Assembly (NCBI RefSeq): GCF_033955345.1
Contig: NZ_CP138332.1
Coordinates: forward strand, 1,736,001 to 1,800,000
DNA: 64,000 bases
DNA from: Sphingobacterium bambusae
Lineage (GTDB): Bacteria > Bacteroidota > Bacteroidia > Sphingobacteriales > Sphingobacteriaceae
Reading direction: 5' to 3'
Notes under the pieces: generated by a model
Database searches by the model: none
What the model was told of the DNA's origin: nothing
Seen by the model: the letters and a program-made list of their open reading frames with translations, nothing else
Made by a program: the position numbers and the translations under genes
Shown: in pieces, positions 44,362 through 54,259 of the stretch
Position numbering within the stretch: position 1 is the stretch's first letter
How the letters are laid out: every line of letters begins with the position of its first letter

Positions 44362-44479
44362 ATAAATATTAACCATAAAAATAGGCAAACATTAACAAAA
44401 ATAAAACAGCTCTACCTCTTCTTTTTCAGAGCTTAGCCATTCCTACGCCCATCTGACTGCTCCTGCACAAGGCAAATAA

Positions 44480-44507
44480 AAAGGGAAAGCCCGTTGGCTT
44501 TCCCTTT
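44480..44507 (-). terminator. Terminator after ffh
   Basis: A 12-bp stem (44480-44491 with 44496-44507) and a T-rich run on the minus strand, 18 bp after the ffh stop. Confidence 0.85.
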
Positions 44508-44525
44508 CCTTATTTATTATAGCTA

Positions 44526-45869
44526 CTAGAAGGAATTGCCCGGCATCTTAGGCATGTTGCGCATCATTTTTGCAGCCATCCCCGGATTGGACATTTGCTT
44601 CATGACTTTACGCATATCTGCAAATTGCTTCATCAGCTTGTTCACCTCATTAATATCCGTACCTGATCCTTTAGCGATACGCATGCGTCTCTTGGTATCG
44701 ATAGCATCCGGATTTTCGCGCTCAAATGGAGTCATCGAATCGATAATGGCTTCGATAGGTTTAAAGGCGTTGTCGTCAATTTCGACATCCTTTATCGCTT
44801 TACCAACACCCGGGATCATACCCATCAGATCCTTCATGTTACCCATTTTCTTGATCTGCTGTATCTGGCTCTTAAAATCGTTAAAATCAAACTTATTCTT
44901 GCGAATCTTCTTTTGTAGCTCGGCAGCCTGTTTTTCGTCAAACTGCTGCTGCGCGCGCTCCACCAAGGAAACGACGTCACCCATACCGAGAATACGCGAA
45001 GCCATACGATCTGGATAGAAAACATCCAACGCCTCCATTTTTTCGCCGGTACCGATAAATTTGATCGGCTTGTTAACCACGGACTTGATGGACAAGGCTG
45101 CACCACCGCGTGTATCACCATCCAATTTGGTCAACACAACTCCTGTAAAGTCCAAGCGGTCATTAAATGCTTTTGCTGTGTTCACCGCATCTTGACCGGT
45201 CATGGAATCCACAACAAAGAGAATCTCATGCGGTTGCGTTGCATCTTTAACAGCAGAAATTTCCTGCATCAAAGCTTCATCGATCGCTAAACGACCAGCG
45301 GTATCGACGATAACGACATTATGTCCATTCCGCTTTGCTTCTTCCACGCCTTCACGGGCAATCGCTACCGGATCAGTAGATTCCCGATTAACGTAAACCG
45401 GAACGTTCACCTGACTTCCCAAAACCTGCAACTGATCCACCGCAGCAGGACGATAAACGTCGCCCGCAACCAATAGTGGTTTCTTGCCTTTCTTCTCGCG
45501 TAGGTAGTTTGCCAACTTACCGGAAAAAGTCGTTTTACCCGCACCGTTTAAACCGGCTATTAAAATTACGGTTGGGTTCTTTGCTGTATCCAGCTCCGTA
45601 ACGGAGCCCCCCATTAAGGCGGTAAGTTCATCGTTCATGATCTTCGTCAACAACTGACCCGGAGAGATACTTGTCAATACGTTCTCGCCCAAGGCCTTTT
45701 GCTTTACGTCATCGGTAAACGTTTTTGCTGTTTTATAATTCACATCGGCATCGAGTAAGGCCTTGCGAATCTCCTTCATCGTCTCTGCGACGTTTATTTC
45801 AGTGATACTTCCTTGTCCCTTTAATACTTTAAAGGCCCTATCCAGTTTATCCTGTAAATTCTGAAACAT
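44526..45869 (-). CDS. ffh: Signal recognition particle protein Ffh
   Basis: 447 residues. Ffh binds signal peptides of nascent membrane proteins and 4.5S RNA. The N domain is followed by the G domain with AGLNGAGKTTFSGKLA, VDTAGRL and LTKLDGDTRGG, then the methionine-rich M domain (MKQMSNPGMAAKMMRNMPKM). A -7-like TAACTTTG is at 45905-45898 on the minus strand. The gene is a single unit. Confidence 0.98.
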   Translation of the reverse strand: MFQNLQDKLDRAFKVLKGQGSITEINVAETMKEIRKALLDADVNYKTAKTFTDDVKQKALGENVLTSISPGQLLTKIMNDELTALMGGSVTELDTAKNPTVILIAGLNGAGKTTFSGKLANYLREKKGKKPLLVAGDVYRPAAVDQLQVLGSQVNVPVYVNRESTDPVAIAREGVEEAKRNGHNVVIVDTAGRLAIDEALMQEISAVKDATQPHEILFVVDSMTGQDAVNTAKAFNDRLDFTGVVLTKLDGDTRGGAALSIKSVVNKPIKFIGTGEKMEALDVFYPDRMASRILGMGDVVSLVERAQQQFDEKQAAELQKKIRKNKFDFNDFKSQIQQIKKMGNMKDLMGMIPGVGKAIKDVEIDDNAFKPIEAIIDSMTPFERENPDAIDTKRRMRIAKGSGTDINEVNKLMKQFADMRKVMKQMSNPGMAAKMMRNMPKMPGNSF

Positions 45870-45944
45870 GTATTTATCTTCTTAATATGCTAAGTGCCAA
45901 AGTTACAAAATACTCGCGAAAGCTACCCTATAATTATAAGCATA

Positions 45945-45974
45945 AAAAATGCGACACTCAAGCGTCGCATTTTT
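45945..45974 (-). terminator. Terminator after the zinc metallopeptidase gene
   Basis: An 11-bp stem (45945-45955 with 45964-45974) with A/T outer tracts, 22 bp after the stop of the minus-strand gene. Confidence 0.8.
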
Positions 45975-45996
45975 CGGTTCTTTGACGTGTATATAT

Positions 45997-46683
45997 TTAA
46001 TCTCTTCTTCCAAATAGAATGGAGGCGTAATACAAAAGAGTCACTAGCGCACCTAAAGCTGCCACCACGTAGGTCATTGCGGCCCATTTCAACGCATCTT
46101 TCGCGCCATCGTGCTCATCGCGAGCGTGTGTAATATTAGCTTTCTCCAACCACGCAAGTGCTCGGTTTGAAGCATCAAACTCTACGGGTAGGGTGATGAA
46201 CGAAAACAAAGTTGTCAAAAATAAAGCGCCGACACCAATGGCCAAAATCGTTGGATTTTGACGGGCGAACATCAGCATAACCCCGGCAAGTAGCACCCAA
46301 GAAGTCAGTTTTGAAGCGATGTTAACAATGGGCACCATAGCCGAACGGAATTGCAACCATGAATAAGCGGTAGCATGCTGAACAGCATGTCCGCACTCGT
46401 GTGCAGCGACAGCAGCAGCAGCGACACTTCGTCCATGGTATACCTCCGGACTTAAATTGACTGTTTTATTCCCCGGATTATAATGGTCAGACAGCTGCCC
46501 TTCGTTGGCCACCAAGATCTGCACATCATAAATACCGTTATCATGAAGCATTTTCTGTGCGATTTCTGCTCCAGATAAACCGGAACTCAGCGGAAACTCC
46601 GAATACTTCTTAAACTTATTTTTAAACCTCGACTGCACGATCCAACTGATCAGTGCGATTCCAATAAATATAATCCAATACAT
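45997..46683 (-). CDS. Zinc membrane metallopeptidase (YugP-like)
   Basis: 228 residues. The zinc motif HECGH (AVAAHECGHAVQHATAYSW) is followed by a helical region with at least three membrane segments, and the N-terminus has one more. TVNLSPEVYHGRSVAAAAVAAHE and LPVEFDASNRALAWLE are signatures of the Zn_peptidase_2 (YugP) family. It is probably an inner-membrane protease of unknown substrate. Confidence 0.93.
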   Translation of the reverse strand: MYWIIFIGIALISWIVQSRFKNKFKKYSEFPLSSGLSGAEIAQKMLHDNGIYDVQILVANEGQLSDHYNPGNKTVNLSPEVYHGRSVAAAAVAAHECGHAVQHATAYSWLQFRSAMVPIVNIASKLTSWVLLAGVMLMFARQNPTILAIGVGALFLTTLFSFITLPVEFDASNRALAWLEKANITHARDEHDGAKDALKWAAMTYVVAALGALVTLLYYASILFGRRD

Positions 46684-46837
46684 ATCTTATAATCTTATTA
46701 ATTTTCTATACAATGGCTGTACATCAAATCACATTCCACATACGCCATACCGCCTTGAAGATAGCAAATTTCATCCATTATGACAGCTTAAGGAGGTACT
46801 TAATTCCACAAACCTGACATTATTGCTGAAAAAAGAA

Positions 46838-46861
46838 GCCATTCCGAGCTACCGGAATGGC
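46838..46861 (-). terminator. Terminator after the ECF sigma factor gene
   Basis: A nine-bp stem (46838-46846 with 46853-46861), followed on the minus strand by TTCTTTTTT. Confidence 0.85.
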
Positions 46862-46889
46862 CATAATGCTTTTATGACAAGCTTTGCGG

Positions 46890-47480
46890 TTAACCCAAGT
46901 TCAGCATCATATTATGTTCTTCAATCATCTTCCGAAGATTATTGAGCGCATAGCGCATACGCCCCAAGGCAGTATTGATGCTCACCTCCGTAATATCGGC
47001 AATTTCTTTAAAGCTCATGTCGCAAAAATGACGCATGATGAGGACTTCCTTCTGATCGTCGGGAAGGCGTTGAATAATTTTCCGCAGATCGACGTTACGC
47101 TGGCTAAGCATCAACTTGGATTCTGCACTGTCATCGGCAAACTCCAAGACACCAAAGATGTCGTAGCCATCACTGCTCACCACCGTAGGGCCGCGTTTGG
47201 CTTTCCGGAAATGGTCAATCACCATATTCTGCGCAATACGAACCACCCAAGGCAAAAACTTACCTTCGTCGTTGTAGCGACCAGACTTCAAGGTGTTGAT
47301 CACTTTAATAAATGTTTCTTGGAAAATATCCTCGGCTAGATATTCGTCTTTCACCTGCAAATAGATGGACGTATATATCTTTGTTTTATATCTGTTTAAC
47401 AGAATCTCTATCCCAGCCTCTTCCCCTGCTATATAAGCTTGAATTAGTTCAAGATCACTTTTTTCTTTTAATGCTTTCAT
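46890..47480 (-). CDS. ECF-type RNA polymerase sigma factor
   Basis: 196 residues. Region 2 is YKTKIYTSIYLQVKDEYLAEDIFQETFIKVINTL with FLPWVVRIAQNMVIDHFRKAKR; region 4 is LPDDQKEVLIMRHFCDMSFKEIADITEVSINTALGRMRYALNNLRK. There is no anti-sigma gene beside it, so it may be free of a linked anti-sigma factor or controlled from elsewhere. Its regulon cannot be told from sequence. Confidence 0.93.
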   Translation of the reverse strand: MKALKEKSDLELIQAYIAGEEAGIEILLNRYKTKIYTSIYLQVKDEYLAEDIFQETFIKVINTLKSGRYNDEGKFLPWVVRIAQNMVIDHFRKAKRGPTVVSSDGYDIFGVLEFADDSAESKLMLSQRNVDLRKIIQRLPDDQKEVLIMRHFCDMSFKEIADITEVSINTALGRMRYALNNLRKMIEEHNMMLNLG

Positions 47481-47825
47481 AATAAATCTCCCAGATTTAG
47501 TTTGAATTACTTGTAAGAGTAAAGTGTTTTATAGGCGCTCCTTTTTTTGATTACGTTTTATTAGATTATAGTCCAAATCAAATGAAAAAATACGAGTATT
47601 CAAATTAACAGTCTGATATTTAACATTTCTTCACACTCTACCACATTGCTGTTACAATAACCGCGCTTGAACTCTATGGTATAACAATCATCGACGATAA
47701 TGTTCTTCAAAAATTTCATTTTTTTTGCTGCAATCGTCTCAGTCACTCCTTCCTTTAAAGAAAGGAGCCCCCAAAGCTTGCGCTTTTGGGGGCTCCAATT
47801 TCTTAGCAGAGCTCAGATACAGGTA
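47481..47825. other. 345-bp intergenic region between the sigma factor and glyA genes
   Basis: It should hold the promoter of the sigma factor gene (minus strand), though no perfect TAnnTTTG was found near its start, and it holds the glyA terminator (47764-47796). A 61-codon plus-strand frame from 47700 has no credible protein. Confidence 0.6.
47764..47796 (-). terminator. Terminator after glyA
   Basis: A GC-rich stem (GGAGCCCCC at 47764-47772 with its complement at 47788-47796, extended by AAA/TTT) lies 30 bp after the glyA stop. Confidence 0.85.
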
Positions 47826-49097
47826 TTACCTGTAAAGTGGAAACGCTGCCATCAACTCTTTAACCTTATCATGGATTTTATCTAAAGCGGCATCATCTGA
47901 TCGATTAGCCAATGCCTCATCGATAAATTCACCGATTTGAATAATTTCGTTCTCTTTGATACCGCGCGTCGTGATAGCTGCCGTACCGAAACGGACGCCT
48001 GATGTAACGAAAGGTGAGCGCGTATCGAAAGGAACCATATTCTTATTGGTTGTGATACCTGCTTTACCTAATACAGCTTCCGCTTCTTTTCCGGAGATAT
48101 CTTTGTTGCGTAGATCAACCAACATTAAATGGTTATCTGTTCCCCCAGAGATGATGTTGTAATCTTTCTCTACGAAGAACTGCGCCAGTACAGAAGCATT
48201 TTTCTTCACCTGTTGGATGTATGTCAAATATTCATCAGACAATGCTTCGCCATAGGCAATAGCTTTTGCTGCGATCGTGTGCTCTAAAGGACCTCCTTGC
48301 GTACCTGGAAAAACAGCTAGATCCAACAATTGAGTCATCGTACGAATCTCTCCTTTCGGTGTTTTGATACCCCAAGGGTTTTCGAAGTCTTCGCCCACCA
48401 TAACCATCCCGCCGCGCGGTCCACGAAGGGTTTTGTGCGTAGTGGTCGTCACGATATGACAGTGTGGAAGTGGATCACTCAACAAGCCTCTGGCGATCAA
48501 ACCTGAAGGATGGGAAATATCAGCCACTACAAGTGCTCCGATTTCATCAGCCACCTTGCGGATACGCGCATAATCCCAATCGCGAGAATAAGCCGATGCT
48601 CCACAAATAATCACCTTTGGTTTTTCTTGCAAGGCGATTTCTTCTAGCTTTTCGTAATCGATCAGCCCTGTATCTTCTTTCACACCATAAAATAATGGTT
48701 CGTACAACTTACCGGAGAAGTTGGCCGGCGAACCGTGCGTCAAGTGCCCACCGTGCGACAAGTCAAATCCCAAGATCTTATCTCCCGGCTTCAAGATAGC
48801 CAAGAAAACAGCCGCATTTGCCTGTGCGCCAGAGTGTGGTTGAACGTTCACCCATGTTGCGCCGAAAAGCTTCTTCGCGCGTTCGATAGCAATCGTTTCA
48901 ATTTCGTCTACGACTTCACAGCCACCGTAATAGCGTTTGCCCGGTAGGCCTTCTGCGTATTTGTTTGTCAAAACTGAACCCGCAGCTTCCATCACTTGTT
49001 TACTAACAAAGTTTTCGGAAGCAATTAACTCGATGCCTTCCTCCTGGCGCTTTAGCTCATCAGCTATTAGGTTAAAAACCACCTGATCTCTTTCCAT
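47826..49097 (-). CDS. glyA: Serine hydroxymethyltransferase
   Basis: 423 residues. GlyA converts serine and tetrahydrofolate to glycine and 5,10-methylene-THF using PLP. The PLP Lys is in [25 protein letters not shown] at the start and [19 protein letters not shown] are typical. A perfect -7 element (TATATTTG on the minus strand, 49152-49145) lies 47 bp upstream of the ATG. Confidence 0.98.
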   Translation of the reverse strand: MERDQVVFNLIADELKRQEEGIELIASENFVSKQVMEAAGSVLTNKYAEGLPGKRYYGGCEVVDEIETIAIERAKKLFGATWVNVQPHSGAQANAAVFLAILKPGDKILGFDLSHGGHLTHGSPANFSGKLYEPLFYGVKEDTGLIDYEKLEEIALQEKPKVIICGASAYSRDWDYARIRKVADEIGALVVADISHPSGLIARGLLSDPLPHCHIVTTTTHKTLRGPRGGMVMVGEDFENPWGIKTPKGEIRTMTQLLDLAVFPGTQGGPLEHTIAAKAIAYGEALSDEYLTYIQQVKKNASVLAQFFVEKDYNIISGGTDNHLMLVDLRNKDISGKEAEAVLGKAGITTNKNMVPFDTRSPFVTSGVRFGTAAITTRGIKENEIIQIGEFIDEALANRSDDAALDKIHDKVKELMAAFPLYR

Positions 49098-49199
49098 TAT
49101 TTTATTCTTAAGGAGTAAATTTTAATAAACTTCTAAATTCGATGCAAATATAGTATAAATCAAACAAAAGACTCACACCGCAAGAGCATATCTTCTTTA

Positions 49200-49745
49200 T
49201 TATAGGTACATCTCGCGTTTGAGCTGCTGCTGTACAGCCTCATATGGATTTACCTCAACCTCACGCACTTGCTTCAAAACCTGTGCAACATACTGGTCAA
49301 CAAGAGGTTCGCCGGCTTCTGTTTCCAGCACGCGGCGCAGCAGGCTAACTGTACTTTTCTTCAAATCGGTCACAGCCTGCCAAGCGACATCAGACACATA
49401 CAGCTGCTGCGTAAAATTATGCTGATACTCGGCTTCAACATCTTGGATGGCACGAGAAACGAAGGTGGCTAAGGTCAGCTCTTCCTGATGCTGACGCACA
49501 AGCACCTGTATGGGCTCCATGCGGTGTACCAACACCAAAAGGCGCTCGTAGGCGGCAAACTTTAGCTGTCTTATCTCTCGATCTTCTGCACGATTGCGCT
49601 GCATCATGTGGAGCTTAAACTGGAACGACTCCACACGTGGCCACAACAGCTTAAACCCAACCACAACGGCAGCCAAGCCACCCAAAGCAAATGCAAACAC
49701 CTGCGTAAAAAACTCCACAAACTCCTTACTTACCATACTGATCAT
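49200..49745 (-). CDS. Membrane-anchored helical protein of unknown function
   Basis: 181 residues; ATGs at 49745 and 49736 are both possible. One membrane helix near residues 13-32 (VFAFALGGLAAVVVGFKLLW) is followed by a long cytoplasmic helical part rich in charged residues (QLKFAAYERLLVLVHRMEPIQVLVRQHQEEL). No family was recognised. It diverges from the IscA-type gene. Confidence 0.7.
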   Translation of the reverse strand: MISMVSKEFVEFFTQVFAFALGGLAAVVVGFKLLWPRVESFQFKLHMMQRNRAEDREIRQLKFAAYERLLVLVHRMEPIQVLVRQHQEELTLATFVSRAIQDVEAEYQHNFTQQLYVSDVAWQAVTDLKKSTVSLLRRVLETEAGEPLVDQYVAQVLKQVREVEVNPYEAVQQQLKREMYL

Positions 49746-49805
49746 TTATGTTTTATTAGTGTCAAAAATAGTCATTACACAAAAATGTCTCTAAAAAAAT
49801 GTAAA

Positions 49806-49837
49806 TTTGTTCGTTAACGAACGATATTTTAATTGAA
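49806..49837 (+). promoter_or_regulatory. Promoter of the IscA-type gene with an internal 14-bp palindrome
   Basis: TTTG at 49806-49809 and a weaker TAATTGAA at 49830-49837, 20 bp apart. A perfect palindrome GTTCGTTAACGAAC at 49809-49822 fills most of the spacer, a classic repressor position. The regulator is unknown; iron or Fe-S dependent control would fit the gene. Confidence 0.45.
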
Positions 49838-49847
49838 CAATATAGAT

Positions 49848-50195
49848 ATGGAAACAGCAACTGCTACAGTTCCGGTAAGCTTGACCCAAGGGGCTGTTAA
49901 TGAATTGAAAAAGTTGATCGACCAACAGGAAATAAGTGCCGATTTCGGATTACGTGTAGGCGTTGAAGGTGGTGGATGTTCTGGTATGAGCTACATACTG
50001 GGTTTCGACCAAAAGAAAGACGGCGATAGCGAATATACGATTGCGGGTATACGTGTTTTCATGAACAAAGCACACGGCATGTACCTCGCAGGTATGGAAA
50101 TCGATTTTAAAAACGGTTTGGATGCCCGTGGTTTTACATTTAACAACCCGAATGCGAGCAGCACCTGCGGTTGTGGAAGCTCTTTTTCAGCTTAA
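49848..50195 (+). CDS. Iron-sulfur cluster assembly protein (IscA/ErpA/HesB family)
   Basis: 115 residues from ATG 49848; an in-frame TTG at 49833 was rejected because it falls in the promoter. The three conserved Cys are present: GGGCSGMSY and the C-terminal STCGCGSSF. A-type carriers bind Fe or Fe-S clusters and pass them to apoproteins. No suf or isc genes are adjacent. It may be ErpA- or SufA-like; the sequence does not decide. Confidence 0.93.
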   Translation: METATATVPVSLTQGAVNELKKLIDQQEISADFGLRVGVEGGGCSGMSYILGFDQKKDGDSEYTIAGIRVFMNKAHGMYLAGMEIDFKNGLDARGFTFNNPNASSTCGCGSSFSA

Positions 50196-50206
50196 GGATT
50201 TTTAAC

Positions 50207-50236
50207 AAAACGGCGCCTGTTTACATGCGCCGTTTT
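50207..50236 (+). terminator. Terminator after the IscA-type gene
   Basis: A perfect ten-bp stem (50207-50216 with 50227-50236) with A and T outer tracts. Confidence 0.85.
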
Positions 50237-50394
50237 GTTTACCATCGTTACCCCATAAACGGTGATCTGTCCGATCTATTTTAGCCTGTCAACTCCCTAG
50301 AAAAGCATAGTCATTCTTCCGATGTTTTCCCTATTTATTCTTAAATTAAAAATCGTTAAATTAGCGACCTTTAAGAAAACAATAGCAAATTCGG

Positions 50395-53300
50395 ATGTAT
50401 AAGGAATATAAGCAGTTAAATCTGCCTGAAATAGGGAAGGAAATATTGAAGCGTTGGGAATCGAATAACATCTTTGAAAAAAGTATATCGAATCGTCCGG
50501 CGAGTAAACCATACACATTCTACGAAGGACCACCTTCAGCGAACGGCATGCCAGGAATCCACCACGTTATGGCACGTTCCATCAAAGATATTTTCTGTCG
50601 TTACAAAACGTTGAAAGGCTATCAAGTAAAACGCAAAGGTGGCTGGGATACCCATGGGCTTCCTATTGAGCTGGCGGTAGAAAAAACCTTGGGCATAACC
50701 AAAGAAGATATTGGTAAAAAGATCTCCGTGGAAGCCTACAACGAGGCCTGCCGCAAAGAGGTCATGAAATATACCGATGTGTGGAATGATCTGACCCAAA
50801 AAATGGGCTATTGGGTTGACCTTGAAAACCCATATATCACCTATCAGAACGAATATATAGAAACGCTGTGGTACCTATTGAAAGAGCTGTACAAAAAAGG
50901 CCTTCTTTACAAAGGCTACACCATACAGCCCTATTCACCCGCTGCAGGAACCGGCTTAAGCTCGCACGAGCTTAACCAACCGGGCACCTACAAGGATGTG
51001 AAAGATACGACGATCGTCGCGGAATTCCGCTTGGATAAAACGCAGGTGCATCCCTTGATCAGCGACTTAGTCGAATCCGAGGAGGAAGACGTGGCGTTCA
51101 TCGCCTGGACAACAACGCCATGGACCTTACCAAGCAACACAGCACTGGTTGTCGGCAAGAACATAGAATACGTAAAAATCAAGACATTCAACCAGTACAC
51201 GGGCACCCCTGTATCAGTGATTTTGGCTAAAAACCTTATCGCTAAACACTTCAAAGCAGAAGGTAAAGATGCCCCATTTCAAGATTTTCAAGTAGGTGCT
51301 AAAGTGGTACCTTGGGAGCTGGCGGGAGAATTTAAGGGCGAAGCACTTGTTGGTTTACGTTACCATCAACTCCTTCCCTACATCACCAATGAGGAATTGC
51401 AACGCGATGCCTTTCGGGTAATACCGGGGGATTTTGTGACTACCGAAGATGGTACTGGTATTGTGCATGCTGCGCCAACCTATGGAGCGGATGACTTTCG
51501 CGTCAGCAAAGAACACGGTATCCCGGCAATTTTGGTACGTGATGAAAACGGAAAGGATGTACCAACGGTAGACCGTACCGGTAGATTCGTAAAAGAAATC
51601 ACGGACTTCGCCGGCCGCTTTGTAAAAGAAGAATACTATTCGGCAGAAGAACGCGCAGAGAAAGACTTCCGCCCTACAGATGTGCTTATCGCCATCAAGC
51701 TGAAGGAAGAAAATAAGGCGTTTGATGTCAAGAAATATGAACACACCTACCCCCACTGCTGGCGTACCGACAAGCCGGTTTTATACTACCCGCTAGATAG
51801 CTGGTTCATTCGCACAACCGCCGTTAAGGAACAACTTGTAGGCCTCAACAAGACCATTAACTGGAAACCGGAAGCAACCGGATCGGGTCGCTTCGGCAAC
51901 TGGTTGGAAAACTTGGTCGACTGGAACCTGTCGCGTTCTCGCTACTGGGGAACACCGCTACCGATTTGGCGATCGGCCGACGAGAACGAGGAGATATGTA
52001 TCGGTTCCATGCCCGAATTAAAGAGCCAACTACGCTTTGCTTTGGATTCGTCGGTATTGAGCGCAGAAGAAAAAGCTATCAACCAAGAGTATTGGGACAA
52101 ATTCGATACAGACGCATTAGATCTACACCGTCCTTATGTCGATAATGTGGTTTTAGTATCCGAAAACGGACAAAAGATGTTTCGGGAGCTAGACCTGATT
52201 GATGTTTGGTTTGATTCTGGTGCTATGCCTTATGCACAATGGGGGTTGGATCATGAGAAGCTCGAACGTGGCGACGCCTATCCGTTCAACGAGGGTTATA
52301 ACGAAGCTTTCCCAGCTGATTTCATCGCTGAGGGAGTTGATCAGACACGCGGCTGGTTCTTTACGTTGCATGCGATTTCCACCATGATCCGTGGATCAGT
52401 AGCATTCAAGAACGTCGTGTCCAACGGATTGGTATTGGATAAAAATGGCAACAAGATGTCCAAGCGACTTGGAAACGGCGTTGATCCATTTGCGACTATC
52501 GACCAATACAGCGCTGATGCCACACGATGGTACATGATCAGCAATGCGGCACCATGGGACAATCTGAAATTTAACGAGGAAGGGCTGGATGAAGTGCGTC
52601 GTAAATTTTTCGGCACACTGTACAATACCTACGCCTTCTTTGCCCTGTATGCCAACATTGACAACTTCAGTTACAGCGAGGCCGATATCGCTATCGAGCA
52701 ACGTCCGGAAATAGATCGTTGGATCATTTCGCTGTTAAACAGTTTGATCAAAGAAGTGGACGAATGCTATGCCGATTACGAGCCAACGAAAGCGGCCCGT
52801 GCGATCCAAAATTTTGTGGATGAACACCTCAGTAACTGGTACGTTCGTTTATGTCGCCGCCGCTTTTGGAAAGGAGACTACAGCGACGATAAAATTTCGG
52901 CATACCAAACGCTATACACCTGTTTGGATAGCATTGCGAAGCTGATGTCGCCAATCTCGCCGTTTTTCTCGGACAAGCTGTATCTTGATTTGCATGCTGG
53001 ATCGGGACGGGAGAACCACGAGTCTGTTCATTTGGCGGATTTCCCTGCATTCCACGCGGAACTCGTGGATAAAGACTTGGAAGAACGCATGGCTTTAGCA
53101 CAGGACATATCGTCGTTGACGCTATCGCTCCGCAAAAAGACCGGCATCAACGTGCGACAACCACTGAACAAAATCTTGGTTCCCGTATTGAATGCTGCAT
53201 TTCAAACTAAGGTGGAGAAAGTCAAAGAGCTTATCCTCTCGGAGACCAACATCAAGGATATTTCATTCATTACGGATACAACAGGAATCGTAAAAAAGAA

Positions 53301-53808
53301 AATAAAACCGAATTTTAAAGTTCTTGGCGCGAAAGTTGGTAAGGATATGAAAATCGTTGCCGCAGCCATCCAAGCACTCGACGATAGCCAAATCAATATA
53401 TTGGAACAGACAGGGGCTTTGGAGCTTACAGGCACGGCATATAGTATCAAACCGGAAGATGTGGAGATTATTGCAGAAGATGTTGCCGGATGGCAGGTCG
53501 CAAACATAGGGAAATTAACCGTCGCATTAGACATCAACATTACAGCCGAGCTCAAAAAAGAAGGTCTTTCCCGTGAATTGGTGAATAGAATACAAAACCT
53601 TCGTAAAGAGAAAGGACTTGAGGTTACAGATAGAATTCATGTAAACGTAACACAAAATCCTGAAATACAAGATGCTGTCAATAATAATTTGTCGTATATT
53701 TGCACCGAAATTCTAGCAGAGTCTTTAGACTTTAAAGAATCCGTGGAGTCTGGAGATACTATCGATATTGATGGTATAGAATTAAAGGTATTTATTGTTA
53801 AAATTTAA
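50395..53808 (+). CDS. ileS: Isoleucyl-tRNA synthetase
   Basis: 1137 residues, the long form. The HIGH-equivalent segment is PPSANGMPGIHHVMARS and the KMSKS-equivalent is NGNKMSKRLGNG. The editing domain lies between (TTPWTLPSNTALVVG). The GIHH form and the length resemble the type found in Bacteroidota and eukaryotes. dksA-like and lspA genes follow, a common order in the phylum. Confidence 0.97.
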   Translation: MYKEYKQLNLPEIGKEILKRWESNNIFEKSISNRPASKPYTFYEGPPSANGMPGIHHVMARSIKDIFCRYKTLKGYQVKRKGGWDTHGLPIELAVEKTLGITKEDIGKKISVEAYNEACRKEVMKYTDVWNDLTQKMGYWVDLENPYITYQNEYIETLWYLLKELYKKGLLYKGYTIQPYSPAAGTGLSSHELNQPGTYKDVKDTTIVAEFRLDKTQVHPLISDLVESEEEDVAFIAWTTTPWTLPSNTALVVGKNIEYVKIKTFNQYTGTPVSVILAKNLIAKHFKAEGKDAPFQDFQVGAKVVPWELAGEFKGEALVGLRYHQLLPYITNEELQRDAFRVIPGDFVTTEDGTGIVHAAPTYGADDFRVSKEHGIPAILVRDENGKDVPTVDRTGRFVKEITDFAGRFVKEEYYSAEERAEKDFRPTDVLIAIKLKEENKAFDVKKYEHTYPHCWRTDKPVLYYPLDSWFIRTTAVKEQLVGLNKTINWKPEATGSGRFGNWLENLVDWNLSRSRYWGTPLPIWRSADENEEICIGSMPELKSQLRFALDSSVLSAEEKAINQEYWDKFDTDALDLHRPYVDNVVLVSENGQKMFRELDLIDVWFDSGAMPYAQWGLDHEKLERGDAYPFNEGYNEAFPADFIAEGVDQTRGWFFTLHAISTMIRGSVAFKNVVSNGLVLDKNGNKMSKRLGNGVDPFATIDQYSADATRWYMISNAAPWDNLKFNEEGLDEVRRKFFGTLYNTYAFFALYANIDNFSYSEADIAIEQRPEIDRWIISLLNSLIKEVDECYADYEPTKAARAIQNFVDEHLSNWYVRLCRRRFWKGDYSDDKISAYQTLYTCLDSIAKLMSPISPFFSDKLYLDLHAGSGRENHESVHLADFPAFHAELVDKDLEERMALAQDISSLTLSLRKKTGINVRQPLNKILVPVLNAAFQTKVEKVKELILSETNIKDISFITDTTGIVKKKIKPNFKVLGAKVGKDMKIVAAAIQALDDSQINILEQTGALELTGTAYSIKPEDVEIIAEDVAGWQVANIGKLTVALDINITAELKKEGLSRELVNRIQNLRKEKGLEVTDRIHVNVTQNPEIQDAVNNNLSYICTEILAESLDFKESVESGDTIDIDGIELKVFIVKI

Positions 53809-53810
53809 CT

Positions 53811-54197
53811 ATGGGAACGACTAACGAAAAAACACGCTACAGTGACGCCGAACTGCAAGAATTTAAAGACATTATTCTTGAAAAGTTGCGTATTGCAAAA
53901 GAGGAGTTAGCATCATTGACTTCAACACTGAGCAACAGTAATGCAAATGGCACCGACGATACAGCAGGCACCTACAAAACGCTTGAAGACGGTTCTGCAA
54001 CCTTAGAAAAGGAGCAAGTCAATCAGCTTGCTGCGCGCCAGAAGAAGTTTATTGACAACTTGGAGGCAGCGTTAGTCCGTATAGAAAACAAAACCTACGG
54101 TATCTGTCGGGAAACAGGTAAGCTCATTCAAAAAGAAAGATTGAAAGCTGTACCTCACACGACATTGAGCATCGAAGCGAAAAACAAACAGTATTAA
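53811..54197 (+). CDS. DksA/TraR family protein with degenerate zinc finger
   Basis: 128 residues, two bases after ileS. The N-terminal helices (ELQEFKDIILEKLRIAKEELASL) form a coiled coil with the DxxDxA-like region replaced by NANGTDDTAGTYKTLED. The C-terminal finger YGICRETGKLIQKERLKAVPHTT keeps only one of the four Cys of DksA, so zinc is probably not bound. DksA proteins modulate RNA polymerase through the secondary channel. Bacteroidota often carry this form. Confidence 0.9.
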   Translation: MGTTNEKTRYSDAELQEFKDIILEKLRIAKEELASLTSTLSNSNANGTDDTAGTYKTLEDGSATLEKEQVNQLAARQKKFIDNLEAALVRIENKTYGICRETGKLIQKERLKAVPHTTLSIEAKNKQY

Positions 54198-54212
54198 TTT
54201 TTAAGATTTTAT

Positions 54213-54251
54213 AAAATGAGAAAGCCTCAAAATTTGGGGCTAGCTCATTTT
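54213..54251 (+). terminator. Hairpin between the DksA-like gene and lspA
   Basis: Outer stem AAAATGAG/CTCATTTT and inner stem AGCCTC/GGGGCT, followed by TTCG; 15 bp after the stop. It may reduce read-through into lspA. Confidence 0.7.
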
Positions 54252-54259
54252 TCGTATAT

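Noticed and set aside
47700-47885. 61-codon plus-strand frame between the sigma factor and glyA genes
   Set aside because: It spans the glyA terminator and the glyA 3' end on the other strand; no support for coding.
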